A stretch of DNA of 64,000 nucleotides from Burkholderiaceae bacterium. Lineage in GTDB: Bacteria > Pseudomonadota > Gammaproteobacteria > Burkholderiales > Burkholderiaceae_E. Positions 8,472-16,286 of this stretch are shown piece by piece; the stretch's first letter is position 1, and every line of letters begins with the position of its first letter. Below the pieces are notes generated by a model. It was not told where the DNA came from, did no database searches, and saw nothing but the letters and a program-made list of their open reading frames with translations. Both the position numbers and the translations under genes were made by a program. The stretch lies in NCBI GenBank assembly GCA_016710525.1, contig JADJVQ010000018.1, positions 1 to 64,000 of the forward strand, given 5' to 3'.

Positions 8472-9929
8472 ATGAATGCCGCTTCTTCCTCGGGCGCCCT
8501 GGCCGCGCTCGAGGCGCGACTTCGCGAAGACCTGAGCCGCCTCGAATTGCCGGCCAGGCGATGGGTGGTGCCGCGCGAGCATCAGGGCCGGCCGATGGCC
8601 GATGTGGCCATCGTCGGAGGGGGCATGGCGGGCCTGACGGCCGCGGCTGCGCTGAAGTTCCTGGGCATCGAGGCGCAGATCTTCGACCGTTCGCCGGCGG
8701 GCTTCGAAGGGCCCTGGGCCACGACCGCGCGCATGGAAACCCTGCGCTCGCCCAAGCAGCTCACGGGGCCGGCGCTGGGACTGGCCTCGCTGACCTTTCG
8801 GGCCTGGTACGAGGCGCGCTTCGGCATGGCGGCCTGGGCCGAGCTCGACAAGATCGACCGCCTGCACTGGATGGAATACCTGCGATGGTATCGGCAGGTG
8901 CTTGACCTGCCGGTGCGCAACGGGCATTCGGTGGAGGCGATCGAACCGCATGCCGACGGGCGGGTCGTGCTTCGGGTGCGCCAGGGCGAGCAGGTCTTCG
9001 AGGTGATGGCGCGCCGCGTGGTGCTGGCCACCGGGCGCGATGGCCTGGGCAGTTCATGGGTGCCGGCGTTCGCGCAGGCGCTGCCACGCGCGAGATGGGC
9101 CCATTCGGCCGATGAGATGGACTACGCGCGATTGCGCGGGCAGCGTGTGGCCGTGGTCGGCGGCGGTTCGTCGGCCATGGATGTCGCGGCCACGGCGCTG
9201 GAGGCCGGTGCGGCCAGCGTCGACCTGCTGGTACGCCGCACCGACCTGCCGCGCATCAACAAGGGCAAGGGCGCCGGCAGCCCCGGCATGACCCACGGTT
9301 ACCACGGCCTGCCGGACGCCTGGAAATGGCGCATCCGCCAGTACGTCAACCGGCAGCAGACGCCGCCGCCTCATGGCAGCACCTTGCGCGTCTCGCGCCA
9401 CCCGAATGCCCGCTTCAATCTGGGCTGCCCGGTGCTCGAGGCCGGTGAGCGCGAAGGGGTACTGCATCTGCGCACCCCGAAGGGCATCTGCGTCGCGGAT
9501 TTCGTGATTTTTTCGACGGGGTTCCGGGTGAACTTCGACGCGCGGCCCGAGTTTTCGGCGCTGGCGCCTCATCTGCGGCTGTGGCGCGACCGCTTTGCGC
9601 CGCCCGCAGGCGATGAAGACGACGAACTGGCCGAATCGCCCGACCTCGGCCCGACCTTCGAGTTCCAGGAAAAATCGCCCGGCGTCTGCCCGGGGCTGTC
9701 GCGGGTGCACTGCTTCTGTTATCCGGCGGTGCTTTCGCATGGCGCGGTATCTGGCGACATCCCGGCGATCAGTGAAGGCGCGCAGCGCCTGGCGCAGGGC
9801 CTGGCCAGCCTGCTCTTCCAGGAGGGCATCGACGCGCACTTCGCAGCCATGGAGCGCTACACCGAGCCCGAACTGCTGGGCGACGAGTGGCAGCCGTCCG
9901 ACTCCAGCCATTTCATTGCCATCCGCTGA
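8472..9929 (+). CDS. FAD-dependent oxidoreductase of the flavin monooxygenase type
   Basis: 485 residues. FAD-binding motif at about residue 42-55 (VAIVGGGMAGLTAAAAL), second dinucleotide-binding motif around residue 225 (VAVVGGGSSAMDVAATAL), and the ATGRDG / FSTGF strands of the two-dinucleotide-binding flavoprotein fold. This is the architecture of FMO-like NADPH oxidases and hydroxylases, though the overall sequence is of the type usually annotated only as an NAD(P)-binding or FAD oxidoreductase. ATG 8472 lies 4 bp after the Bug gene stop, so the two are very probably co-transcribed and possibly coupled. The substrate is unknown. The Cys-containing segment CPGLSRVHCFCYPAVLSHG near residue 420 is a distinctive feature I cannot assign. 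Confidence 0.87.
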   Translation: MNAASSSGALAALEARLREDLSRLELPARRWVVPREHQGRPMADVAIVGGGMAGLTAAAALKFLGIEAQIFDRSPAGFEGPWATTARMETLRSPKQLTGPALGLASLTFRAWYEARFGMAAWAELDKIDRLHWMEYLRWYRQVLDLPVRNGHSVEAIEPHADGRVVLRVRQGEQVFEVMARRVVLATGRDGLGSSWVPAFAQALPRARWAHSADEMDYARLRGQRVAVVGGGSSAMDVAATALEAGAASVDLLVRRTDLPRINKGKGAGSPGMTHGYHGLPDAWKWRIRQYVNRQQTPPPHGSTLRVSRHPNARFNLGCPVLEAGEREGVLHLRTPKGICVADFVIFSTGFRVNFDARPEFSALAPHLRLWRDRFAPPAGDEDDELAESPDLGPTFEFQEKSPGVCPGLSRVHCFCYPAVLSHGAVSGDIPAISEGAQRLAQGLASLLFQEGIDAHFAAMERYTEPELLGDEWQPSDSSHFIAIR

Positions 9930-9946
9930 CCGGGAGTCCGTGCCTC

Positions 9947-10492
9947 ATGACCCTCTCCATCGCGCCGGGCTCCGGCGCCGACCTCGTCGACGAACTGGCC
10001 GGACTCGATCCGGGCAGCCCCATGCACCAGGTTCGCCATCGGCGCGACAAGGTCGCGCTCGCCACTCAGGGCAGCTACGACGCCTTGTTCGACCCCGGGT
10101 TGCCGGGGCTGTCGCTCGTCGAGCGCCTGCTGGTGGCGCTTTACGCCTGCCGCCTGACGCCGGCCGCGGCGCTGGCCGGACACTACCGCGACCGTGCCCG
10201 GGCGGCAGGCGCCGATGCCGCGGCGCTGGCCGCGGTCGAGGAGGGCGATCCGCTTGAACTCGCCGATCCCCGCCTGCGCGCAATGCTCTGCTTCACCCGT
10301 GCACTCATCCTGAGCCCGATCGACGCGGACCGGGCCCTGCTGGGCACGCTGCCGGCCGCCGGCATCAGCACGCCGGCGATCGTCAGCCTGGCGCAACTGA
10401 TCGCCTTTCTTTCCTACCAGACCCGACTGGTCGCAGGTCTGGGCGCCATGCGGGCGGCACGCGCCGCCATTGGACCGGAGACTTCGCCATGA
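9947..10492 (+). CDS. CMD-domain protein (carboxymuconolactone decarboxylase-like)
   Basis: 181 residues, all-alpha. The pattern is that of a CMD domain without the redox CxxC: the equivalent position reads LVALYACRLT. From memory it resembles the CMD-domain family found immediately upstream of an alkylhydroperoxidase-domain partner (Avi_7170-like with Avi_7169-like), which is exactly the arrangement here. Start ATG 9947 follows GGGAG. Its stop overlaps the start of the next gene by 4 bases (ATGA), so the two products are made together and may form a heteromer. The activity is unknown; lack of the CxxC suggests a structural or regulatory partner. Confidence 0.75.
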   Translation: MTLSIAPGSGADLVDELAGLDPGSPMHQVRHRRDKVALATQGSYDALFDPGLPGLSLVERLLVALYACRLTPAAALAGHYRDRARAAGADAAALAAVEEGDPLELADPRLRAMLCFTRALILSPIDADRALLGTLPAAGISTPAIVSLAQLIAFLSYQTRLVAGLGAMRAARAAIGPETSP

Positions 10493-11073
10493 GCGCGCTG
10501 CTCGAGATCAAGGGATTCACCAATGCGTCGCTCGAATGGAGCGCCTGGCTCGACAAGGTCGATCTGGCAAGCGCCACGCCCGAGCAGCTGGCGGTGCTCG
10601 AAGAAAGCCACCCGAAGGCGAAGGTCTCGGACTACTACCTGTTCCTGGTCCACCAGCCTGAAATCCTGCGCCAGCGTTCCACCGCGTTCAACGCGATCAT
10701 GTATGCGCCCGGCGGCCTGTCGCGCGCCGAGCGCGAACTGGCCTCGACCGTCGTCTCGCGCATCAACGGATGCGTCTATTGTGCATCGGTGCATGCGCAG
10801 CGCTTTGAGCAGATGGCCAAGCGCAACGACGTGATCGCCCAGGTTTTCGACGATCCGCACACGGCCGGCACGACCGATCGGGAACGCGCGATCGCGGCGT
10901 TTTCGGTGGAACTGACCGCAGCGCCCGATCAGGTGACGGCCGAGAGCATCGCACGGCTGCATGCGGTGGGACTGAGCGACGACGAGATCCTCGATCTGAT
11001 GCATTCGGTGGCCATCTTCGCCTGGGCCAACCGGCTGATGCTCAATCTTGGCGAACCGGTGTTTCCCGGCTGA
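10489..11073 (+). CDS. AhpD-like peroxidase-related protein with CxxC
   Basis: 194 residues. The central motif INGCVYCASVHAQRF (about residues 90-104) contains the CxxC plus downstream His of the AhpD/CMD peroxidase fold, in which the two cysteines reduce peroxides or transfer reducing equivalents. The N-terminal ~65 residues (SHPKAKVSDYYLFLVHQPEILRQRS) match uncharacterised peroxidase-related proteins. It overlaps the CMD-domain gene by 4 bases and is last in the plus-strand series Bug - FAD oxidoreductase - CMD - AhpD-like. The context suggests it removes peroxide formed by, or handles a product of, the flavoenzyme. It converges on the next gene with 8 bp between stops. Confidence 0.85.
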   Translation: MSALLEIKGFTNASLEWSAWLDKVDLASATPEQLAVLEESHPKAKVSDYYLFLVHQPEILRQRSTAFNAIMYAPGGLSRAERELASTVVSRINGCVYCASVHAQRFEQMAKRNDVIAQVFDDPHTAGTTDRERAIAAFSVELTAAPDQVTAESIARLHAVGLSDDEILDLMHSVAIFAWANRLMLNLGEPVFPG

Positions 11074-11081
11074 CCGCTTCT

Positions 11082-11786
11082 TTAGAAGAAACCGCCGCCC
11101 CGCAGCATCGCGGCGCTGCCGCCGACCACCGGGCCGCCCGGTACCTCGGGCGGCGCGAACGAGGGCACCGGGCCGGTGGCCACGACCTGGGTGACCAGCG
11201 TCGCATCGAGCCAGGCGGGGATCACCTCGTCGAAGCCCTCGCACAGCGCCGCCATCAGCGACTCGATGCCCGGCGGCAGCTCGCGCCCCGCCTGTTGAGT
11301 CACCTGCGCGTGCATGGCCGGGTAGATCTCCGGGCCCGTCAGGTGCACGCGGGCCTTGACGGCCAGCGCGGCCAGCGGACTGGGCAGGTTCAGCGTGGGC
11401 GCCGCCTGGGCGGCGAAGACGTGGGCGAGGGCCGGGTACCAGACCAGATTGGGTACCCGCAGTTCGCGTTCGAAGCGGCGGACCTGATCGCGGATGCCCG
11501 ACGAGAGCGGGTGGGTGTACCCCGGCCAGCCGACCGGTGCCGCGCCGCGGATCAGGCCTTCGACCTCGGGTCCGACGACTCGGCCACCCGACGCTCTTGC
11601 CCCCTCGACCCGCACGTCCCGCAGGATCGCCTGGCTCTGCCATCGCGCCAGTGCGCCGCCGATGGCGGCGCACAGACCACCCAGATAATCCGTCAGCCGT
11701 TCGCGATCCACTTCGTCGGGCAATTCCCTGGCCTGCAGGCTTTCGCGGGCGGCGGTGGACATCCGTGCAACGTCGAGCTTGGCCAT
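11082..11786 (-). CDS. Protein of unknown function
   Basis: 234 residues that I do not recognise. The N-terminal third is helical and charged (STAARESLQARELPDEVDRE); the central part holds WPGYTHPLSSGIRDQVRRFE and a proline-rich stretch. The C-terminal ~30 residues are Gly/Pro-rich (VPSFAPPEVPGGPVVGGSAA, ending GGGFF), a style seen in virion or extracellular contractile-system structural proteins, but there are no such genes nearby. No signal peptide and no convincing membrane helix. It is divergent from egtB across 90 bp and convergent with the AhpD-like gene. Codon use is that of the surrounding genes, so it is probably a real gene, and it stands alone on its strand. Confidence 0.6.
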   Translation of the reverse strand: MAKLDVARMSTAARESLQARELPDEVDRERLTDYLGGLCAAIGGALARWQSQAILRDVRVEGARASGGRVVGPEVEGLIRGAAPVGWPGYTHPLSSGIRDQVRRFERELRVPNLVWYPALAHVFAAQAAPTLNLPSPLAALAVKARVHLTGPEIYPAMHAQVTQQAGRELPPGIESLMAALCEGFDEVIPAWLDATLVTQVVATGPVPSFAPPEVPGGPVVGGSAAMLRGGGFF

Positions 11787-11876
11787 GTCGTGTCCTAAGG
11801 ACTCACCGATTGAAGTAGGAGGCCTTGTGCCTCAGGATGTCGTCGATACTGCCGCAAGACGGCTGGAAAGTACGCC

Positions 11877-13226
11877 ATGGGTATTCCCGCCACGTCAATC
11901 CCTGCCTGCTCCGCCATGCTCGAATGCTATCGCACCGTGCGCCAGCAGACCGCCGATCTGGTGGCCCCGCTGAGCGAGGCGGATTGCCAGGTCCAGTCGA
12001 TGCCCGACGCCAGTCCGGCCAAGTGGCACCTCGGGCATACCAGCTGGTTTTTCGAGACGTTCGTGCTCGAGCCCCATGAGCCGGGATTCAAACCCTGCCA
12101 CCCTGCCTTCAGGGTGTTGTTCAACAGCTACTACAACGGCATCGGCCAGAAGCACCCGCGGCCGCTGCGGGGCCAGATCACCCGCCCCGATCTGGCTGAG
12201 GTGAAGGCCTATCGGGCGCAAGTCGACGAACGCATCGCGCGGCTGTTGCGCGGCCCGCAGTCGCCCTCCTTGCTGGCGATGCTGGAAACCGGCATCCAGC
12301 ACGAACAGCAGCACCAGGAACTGCTGCTGACCGACATCCAGCACCTGCTGTCCTGCAATCCGCTGCGGCCGGCCTACCAGGCCGCTCCGGTACCGCCTCG
12401 CCTGGCAACGGCCGGTCCCAGGCCGATGCGCTGGCAGGCCGGCGCAGGCGGGCTGCTGGAGATCGGCCATGCGGGCGGGCGCTTCTGTTTCGACAATGAA
12501 TCGCCACGGCATCGGGTGTGGCTGCGCCCCTATGCGCTGGCCTCCCGCCTGGTCACCCAGGGGGAATGGCTGGATTTCATCGGCGACGGCGGGTATGCCG
12601 ATCCTCGGTGGTGGCTCGCCGCGGGCTGGGACTGGGTCAATGCGCAGTCGATCCGTGCGCCGTTGTACTGGCAGCCCCCGGAACCCGGCGAGCGGGTTGG
12701 CCAGTGGCACCGCTTCTCCCTGCAAGGCCAGGTCGCCATCGATCGCGAGGCCCCGGTCGTGCACCTGAGCTACTTCGAGGCCGATGCCTACGCGCGCTGG
12801 CGCGCGACGGTGAGTGCCGCCGATGCCGGCGCACGCCTGCCGACCGAAGCCGAATGGGAAGCCGCGGCGGCGCCGCTCGAAGGGCCGGCCGTCGCGCGGG
12901 GCAATTTCGTCGAGACCGGCGCGCTGCGGCCGCTGCCGGCCGGCAGCGCGCCGGACCAGGAAACTCCCGGTGCCCAGCCGCTGGAGCAGCTTTTCGGCGA
13001 TGTCTGGGAGTGGACCGCCAGCAGCTACAGTGCCTATCCGGGATTTCGGCCGTGGCCAGGCGTGGCGGGCGAGTACAACGGCAAGTTCATGGTCAACCAG
13101 TACGTGCTCCGCGGGAGCTCGTGCGCGACGCCGCGCAGCCACATCCGGGCCAGCTACCGGAATTTTTTTCCGACCGAGGCCCGCTGGCAATTCAGCGGGC
13201 TGCGGCTGGCGCGCGATCTCGACTGA
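11877..13226 (+). CDS. egtB: EgtB-type ergothioneine biosynthesis sulfoxide synthase
   Basis: 449 residues. The N-terminal DinB-like domain has the iron-binding histidines in KWHLGHTSWFFE (about 49-60) and HEQQHQELL (~141-149). The C-terminal formylglycine-enzyme/sulfatase-modifying-like domain runs from ~185 with RLPTEAEWEAAA and LFGDVWEWTASSY, ending in ASYRNFFPTEARWQFSGLRL, typical of EgtB. The non-haem iron enzyme couples hercynine to cysteine or gamma-glutamylcysteine with O2 to form a sulfoxide on the route to ergothioneine. The histidine methyltransferase EgtD, often adjacent, is not in the window. ATG 11877 is preceded by GGAAAG; an internal ATG at residue 14 is possible. Confidence 0.9.
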   Translation: MGIPATSIPACSAMLECYRTVRQQTADLVAPLSEADCQVQSMPDASPAKWHLGHTSWFFETFVLEPHEPGFKPCHPAFRVLFNSYYNGIGQKHPRPLRGQITRPDLAEVKAYRAQVDERIARLLRGPQSPSLLAMLETGIQHEQQHQELLLTDIQHLLSCNPLRPAYQAAPVPPRLATAGPRPMRWQAGAGGLLEIGHAGGRFCFDNESPRHRVWLRPYALASRLVTQGEWLDFIGDGGYADPRWWLAAGWDWVNAQSIRAPLYWQPPEPGERVGQWHRFSLQGQVAIDREAPVVHLSYFEADAYARWRATVSAADAGARLPTEAEWEAAAAPLEGPAVARGNFVETGALRPLPAGSAPDQETPGAQPLEQLFGDVWEWTASSYSAYPGFRPWPGVAGEYNGKFMVNQYVLRGSSCATPRSHIRASYRNFFPTEARWQFSGLRLARDLD

Positions 13227-13233
13227 CCGGCAC

Positions 13234-14766
13234 TCAGGCCCGGACCAGCAGTCCGCCCGGTGCCGTGCTCATGGCCGTCAGTTCGCGGGCACTCGAGCGC
13301 ATCCGCCAGGTCAGCAGCCGTTGCGCGCAGTCGAGCAGCGCCGGTGCCGCTGCCGGATCGCGCGACAGATCGTTCAGGCAGTCCGGATCGGCGTGCAGGT
13401 CGTACAGCAAGGGGGGCAGGGCGGCGAAGTGCAGGTACAGGTGGCGCTCGTCGCGCAGCGCGGCCAGTCCGCAGTGATCGATCGGCAGCCCCAGCGCCGA
13501 TTGCGCATTGAGCTGCCAGGTGTCCCTGAAATCGAACTCCCAGTGCGCTTCGGTGCGCCAGTCGGCGGGTGAGCGCCCGTGGCACCAGTCGAGCAGCGAG
13601 CGGCCGTCGCACTGGCGCGGCTGCGGCAGGCCGGCCCATTGCAGGATGGTGGGCATCACGTCGACGGATTCGGTGAAGGGGTTCAGGGTCCTGCCGCGCG
13701 GCACGTGGGCAGGCGCATCGGGGTCGCGCACGATCAGCGGTACCCGGTACGCCTGTTCGAAGGGGCTGTCCTTGCCCAGCAGCCAGTGGTCGCCGAGCAT
13801 CTCGCCATGGTCGGAGGTGACCACGATCAAGGTGCGCTCGTACTGTCCCCAGGCCTTGAGCTGATCGATCAGCCGGCCGATCTGCGCGTCCACCTCGGTG
13901 ATCATCCCGTAGTAGGTGGCGCGCAGTTGCGCCAGGTGGGCGTCCGGCAGTTCGGTCACCAGGCCATCGCCGTCGACAAAACTGGCCGAGGTTCGGCGCG
14001 ACGCGAGGTAGGCGGCCAGCAGCGGATGAGTCGCCGCTTCGCGCTCGAACGACTCGGCGCGCCTGGGGGCCGGCATCAGCTCCGGGTGATACAGGTCGTG
14101 ATAAGGGGCGCTGGCGATGAATGGCGGATGCGGCCGGATATAGGCGGCGTGCACGAACCACGGCTGGTCGCGGCGCATGCGGATGTAGCCCAGCACCTCG
14201 TCGGTCAGGAAGGCCGAAATGCTGTGTTCGGCCGCGAATCGGGCCGGCGCGTGGGTCGGCCCTCGTGCGTGCGCCAGCGGGGCCGGTCGATAGGCCTCGA
14301 GCGGATCGTTGCCGAAGTCGTGGCCATGGGAAGCCAGGTGCGCCAGCCAGCGCAAGGGACGCTCGGGCAGATAGAGCTCGGTCTGAAAACCCGGCATCAC
14401 CTGCTCGTAGCTGCGCAGCGCCGGATCATTCGGCGGATGTCGGGCCGGATCGACGGCGGTATCGGTGTAGCCGAACAGAGCGGGCTCGTAGCCGGCCTTG
14501 CGGCACTCCAGCGCCAGGTTCGTGAACCGGGCGGCCAGCGGGGTGCCGTTTCGCATCACGCCGTGGTTGTGCTGGTACTGGCCGGTGAGCAGCGAGGCAC
14601 GCGACGGGCCGCAGGGCGCGCATTGCGCGAAGTGGCGCGCGAACAGCACCCCGTCCGCAGCAATGCTGTCCAGGTGTGGGGTGCGGATCAGCGGATTTCC
14701 GGCGCAGCCCAGCGCGTCGGCGCGCCACTGATCCAGCACGATGAACAGGATATTCCGATCGGACAT
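13234..14766 (-). CDS. Sulfatase-family hydrolase, phosphonate monoester hydrolase-like
   Basis: 510 residues of the alkaline phosphatase/sulfatase superfamily. N-terminal metal site ILFIVLDQWRADALG, then the modification motif CGPSRASLLTG (CxPxR), whose Cys is normally converted to formylglycine, and the C-terminal metal site VTSDHGEMLGDHWLLGK. The overall arrangement (NLALECRKAGYEPALFGYTD, HPPFIAS) is closer to the phosphonate monoester hydrolase/phosphodiesterase branch than to arylsulfatases, so phosphonate esters, phosphodiesters or sulfate esters are all possible substrates. No signal peptide, so cytoplasmic. ATG 14766 was preferred over GTG 14781 because GGGA precedes it. It is convergent with egtB (7 bp between the genes) and otherwise alone. 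Confidence 0.88.
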   Translation of the reverse strand: MSDRNILFIVLDQWRADALGCAGNPLIRTPHLDSIAADGVLFARHFAQCAPCGPSRASLLTGQYQHNHGVMRNGTPLAARFTNLALECRKAGYEPALFGYTDTAVDPARHPPNDPALRSYEQVMPGFQTELYLPERPLRWLAHLASHGHDFGNDPLEAYRPAPLAHARGPTHAPARFAAEHSISAFLTDEVLGYIRMRRDQPWFVHAAYIRPHPPFIASAPYHDLYHPELMPAPRRAESFEREAATHPLLAAYLASRRTSASFVDGDGLVTELPDAHLAQLRATYYGMITEVDAQIGRLIDQLKAWGQYERTLIVVTSDHGEMLGDHWLLGKDSPFEQAYRVPLIVRDPDAPAHVPRGRTLNPFTESVDVMPTILQWAGLPQPRQCDGRSLLDWCHGRSPADWRTEAHWEFDFRDTWQLNAQSALGLPIDHCGLAALRDERHLYLHFAALPPLLYDLHADPDCLNDLSRDPAAAPALLDCAQRLLTWRMRSSARELTAMSTAPGGLLVRA

Positions 14767-14968
14767 GACGCAATTTCCCACGGTGGTTTGCAGGTTGAAC
14801 CAGGCGCGAACGAGGGCCGTTCCGAAGGCTGGCGCGTCGTCCCGAAACTGCGGCGCGGGCCAGGCCTCGGCCGGGGCACGCTGATAGTATGGGCGGCCAA
14901 CACGTTACCTGGCTGAACCGTCGGCCCGCGACACCTCGCCCGACACCTCAATCCCGATAGGAAGATCC

Positions 14969-16207
14969 ATGACTGAAGCTCTCATCATCGACGCCTGCCG
15001 CACGCCGCGCGGCATCGGCAAGCTCGGCAAAGGCGCGCTGGCCGACATGCACCCGCAGCATCTGGGCGCGGCCGTGCTCAAGGCGCTGGCCGAGCGCACC
15101 GGCATCAACACCGCCGAGGTCGACGACATCCTCTGGGGTACCAGCGCGCAGCGCGGCCCGCAGGGCGGCGACCTGGGCCGCATGTCGGCGCTGGACGCCG
15201 GCTACGACGTGCGTTCGAGCGGCGTGACGCTGGACCGTTTCTGCGGCTCGGGCATCACCACCGTGAACCTGGGCGCGGCCTCGATCATGTCCGGCATGGA
15301 AGACCTGGTCATTGCCGGCGGTACCGAAATGATGTCGATGTCCGGTCGGCGCAGCGCCGAAGACGGCCCGATGATGATGGACGCGGGCAACCTGCGCCTG
15401 CGTGCCTCCCATCCGCAGTCCCATCAGGGTGTGTGCGCCGACGCCATCGCCACGATGGAAGGCATTCCGCGCACGGCGCTGGACGACCTGGCCCTCGAAA
15501 GCCAGAAACGCGCCGCGCATGCGATCGCCAACGGCCACTTCGATCGCAGCCTGATCAAGGTGTTCAAGGCCGACGGCACGCTGGCCCTGGACCATGAAGA
15601 GTTCCCGCGCCCCCAGACCACTGCCGAAGGCCTTGCCGGCCTGAAGCCCGCGTTCACCGCGCTGGCCGACGTTCCTCTGGACGACCGCGGCACCACGTTC
15701 CGCAGCCTGATCCTGCAGGAGTACCCCGGTCTGGACATCCAGTTCATGCATCACGCCGGCAATTCGTCGGGTGTGGTCGATGGCTCCGCCGCCCTGCTGC
15801 TGGCCTCGCCGCGCTACGCCAAGGCCAAGGGCCTGAAGGCGCGGGCGCGCGTGGTCGCCATGGCCAACATGGGCGATTCGCCCACGCTGATGCTCAACGC
15901 CCCGGTGCCGGCGGCCCGCAAGGTGCTGGCCAAGGCCGGCCTGAAGGTCGAGGACATCGATCTGTGGGAGATCAACGAGGCGTTCGCGGTGGTGGCCGAG
16001 AAGTTCATCCGCGACCTGCGGCTCGATCGCGACAAGGTCAACGTCAATGGCGGCGCGATGGCGCTGGGCCACCCGATCGGCGCCACCGGCTCGATCCTGA
16101 TCGGCACGCTGCTCGACGAACTCGAGCGCCGTGACCTCAAGCGCGGTCTGGTCACGATGTGCGCTGCCGGCGGCATGGCCCCGGCGATCATCATCGAACG
16201 GGTCTGA
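14969..16207 (+). CDS. Acetyl-CoA acyltransferase (thiolase)
   Basis: 412 residues, complete thiolase. The acylated Cys is in LDRFCGSGITTVN (about residues 87-99); the C-terminal active site is NVNGGAMALGHPIGATG and TMCAAGGMAPA with the second catalytic Cys; WEINEAFAVV carries the conserved Asn/Glu. It should cleave 3-ketoacyl-CoA with CoA, or condense acetyl-CoA. A GGAA-type site precedes ATG 14969. It is followed by the MFS gene on the same strand. Nearness to the alicyclic acid cluster (17.6-22.8 kb) makes a role in beta-oxidation of ring-opening products such as pimelyl-CoA possible, but it is on the opposite strand and not part of that operon. Confidence 0.95.
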   Translation: MTEALIIDACRTPRGIGKLGKGALADMHPQHLGAAVLKALAERTGINTAEVDDILWGTSAQRGPQGGDLGRMSALDAGYDVRSSGVTLDRFCGSGITTVNLGAASIMSGMEDLVIAGGTEMMSMSGRRSAEDGPMMMDAGNLRLRASHPQSHQGVCADAIATMEGIPRTALDDLALESQKRAAHAIANGHFDRSLIKVFKADGTLALDHEEFPRPQTTAEGLAGLKPAFTALADVPLDDRGTTFRSLILQEYPGLDIQFMHHAGNSSGVVDGSAALLLASPRYAKAKGLKARARVVAMANMGDSPTLMLNAPVPAARKVLAKAGLKVEDIDLWEINEAFAVVAEKFIRDLRLDRDKVNVNGGAMALGHPIGATGSILIGTLLDELERRDLKRGLVTMCAAGGMAPAIIIERV

Positions 16208-16286
16208 GCCTGGCCGATGCATCCGGCGGGCGCCTGCCCGCCGGACCTGATGGGAACGATCCCGGCGCTCGGACCGGCTGACGGCG

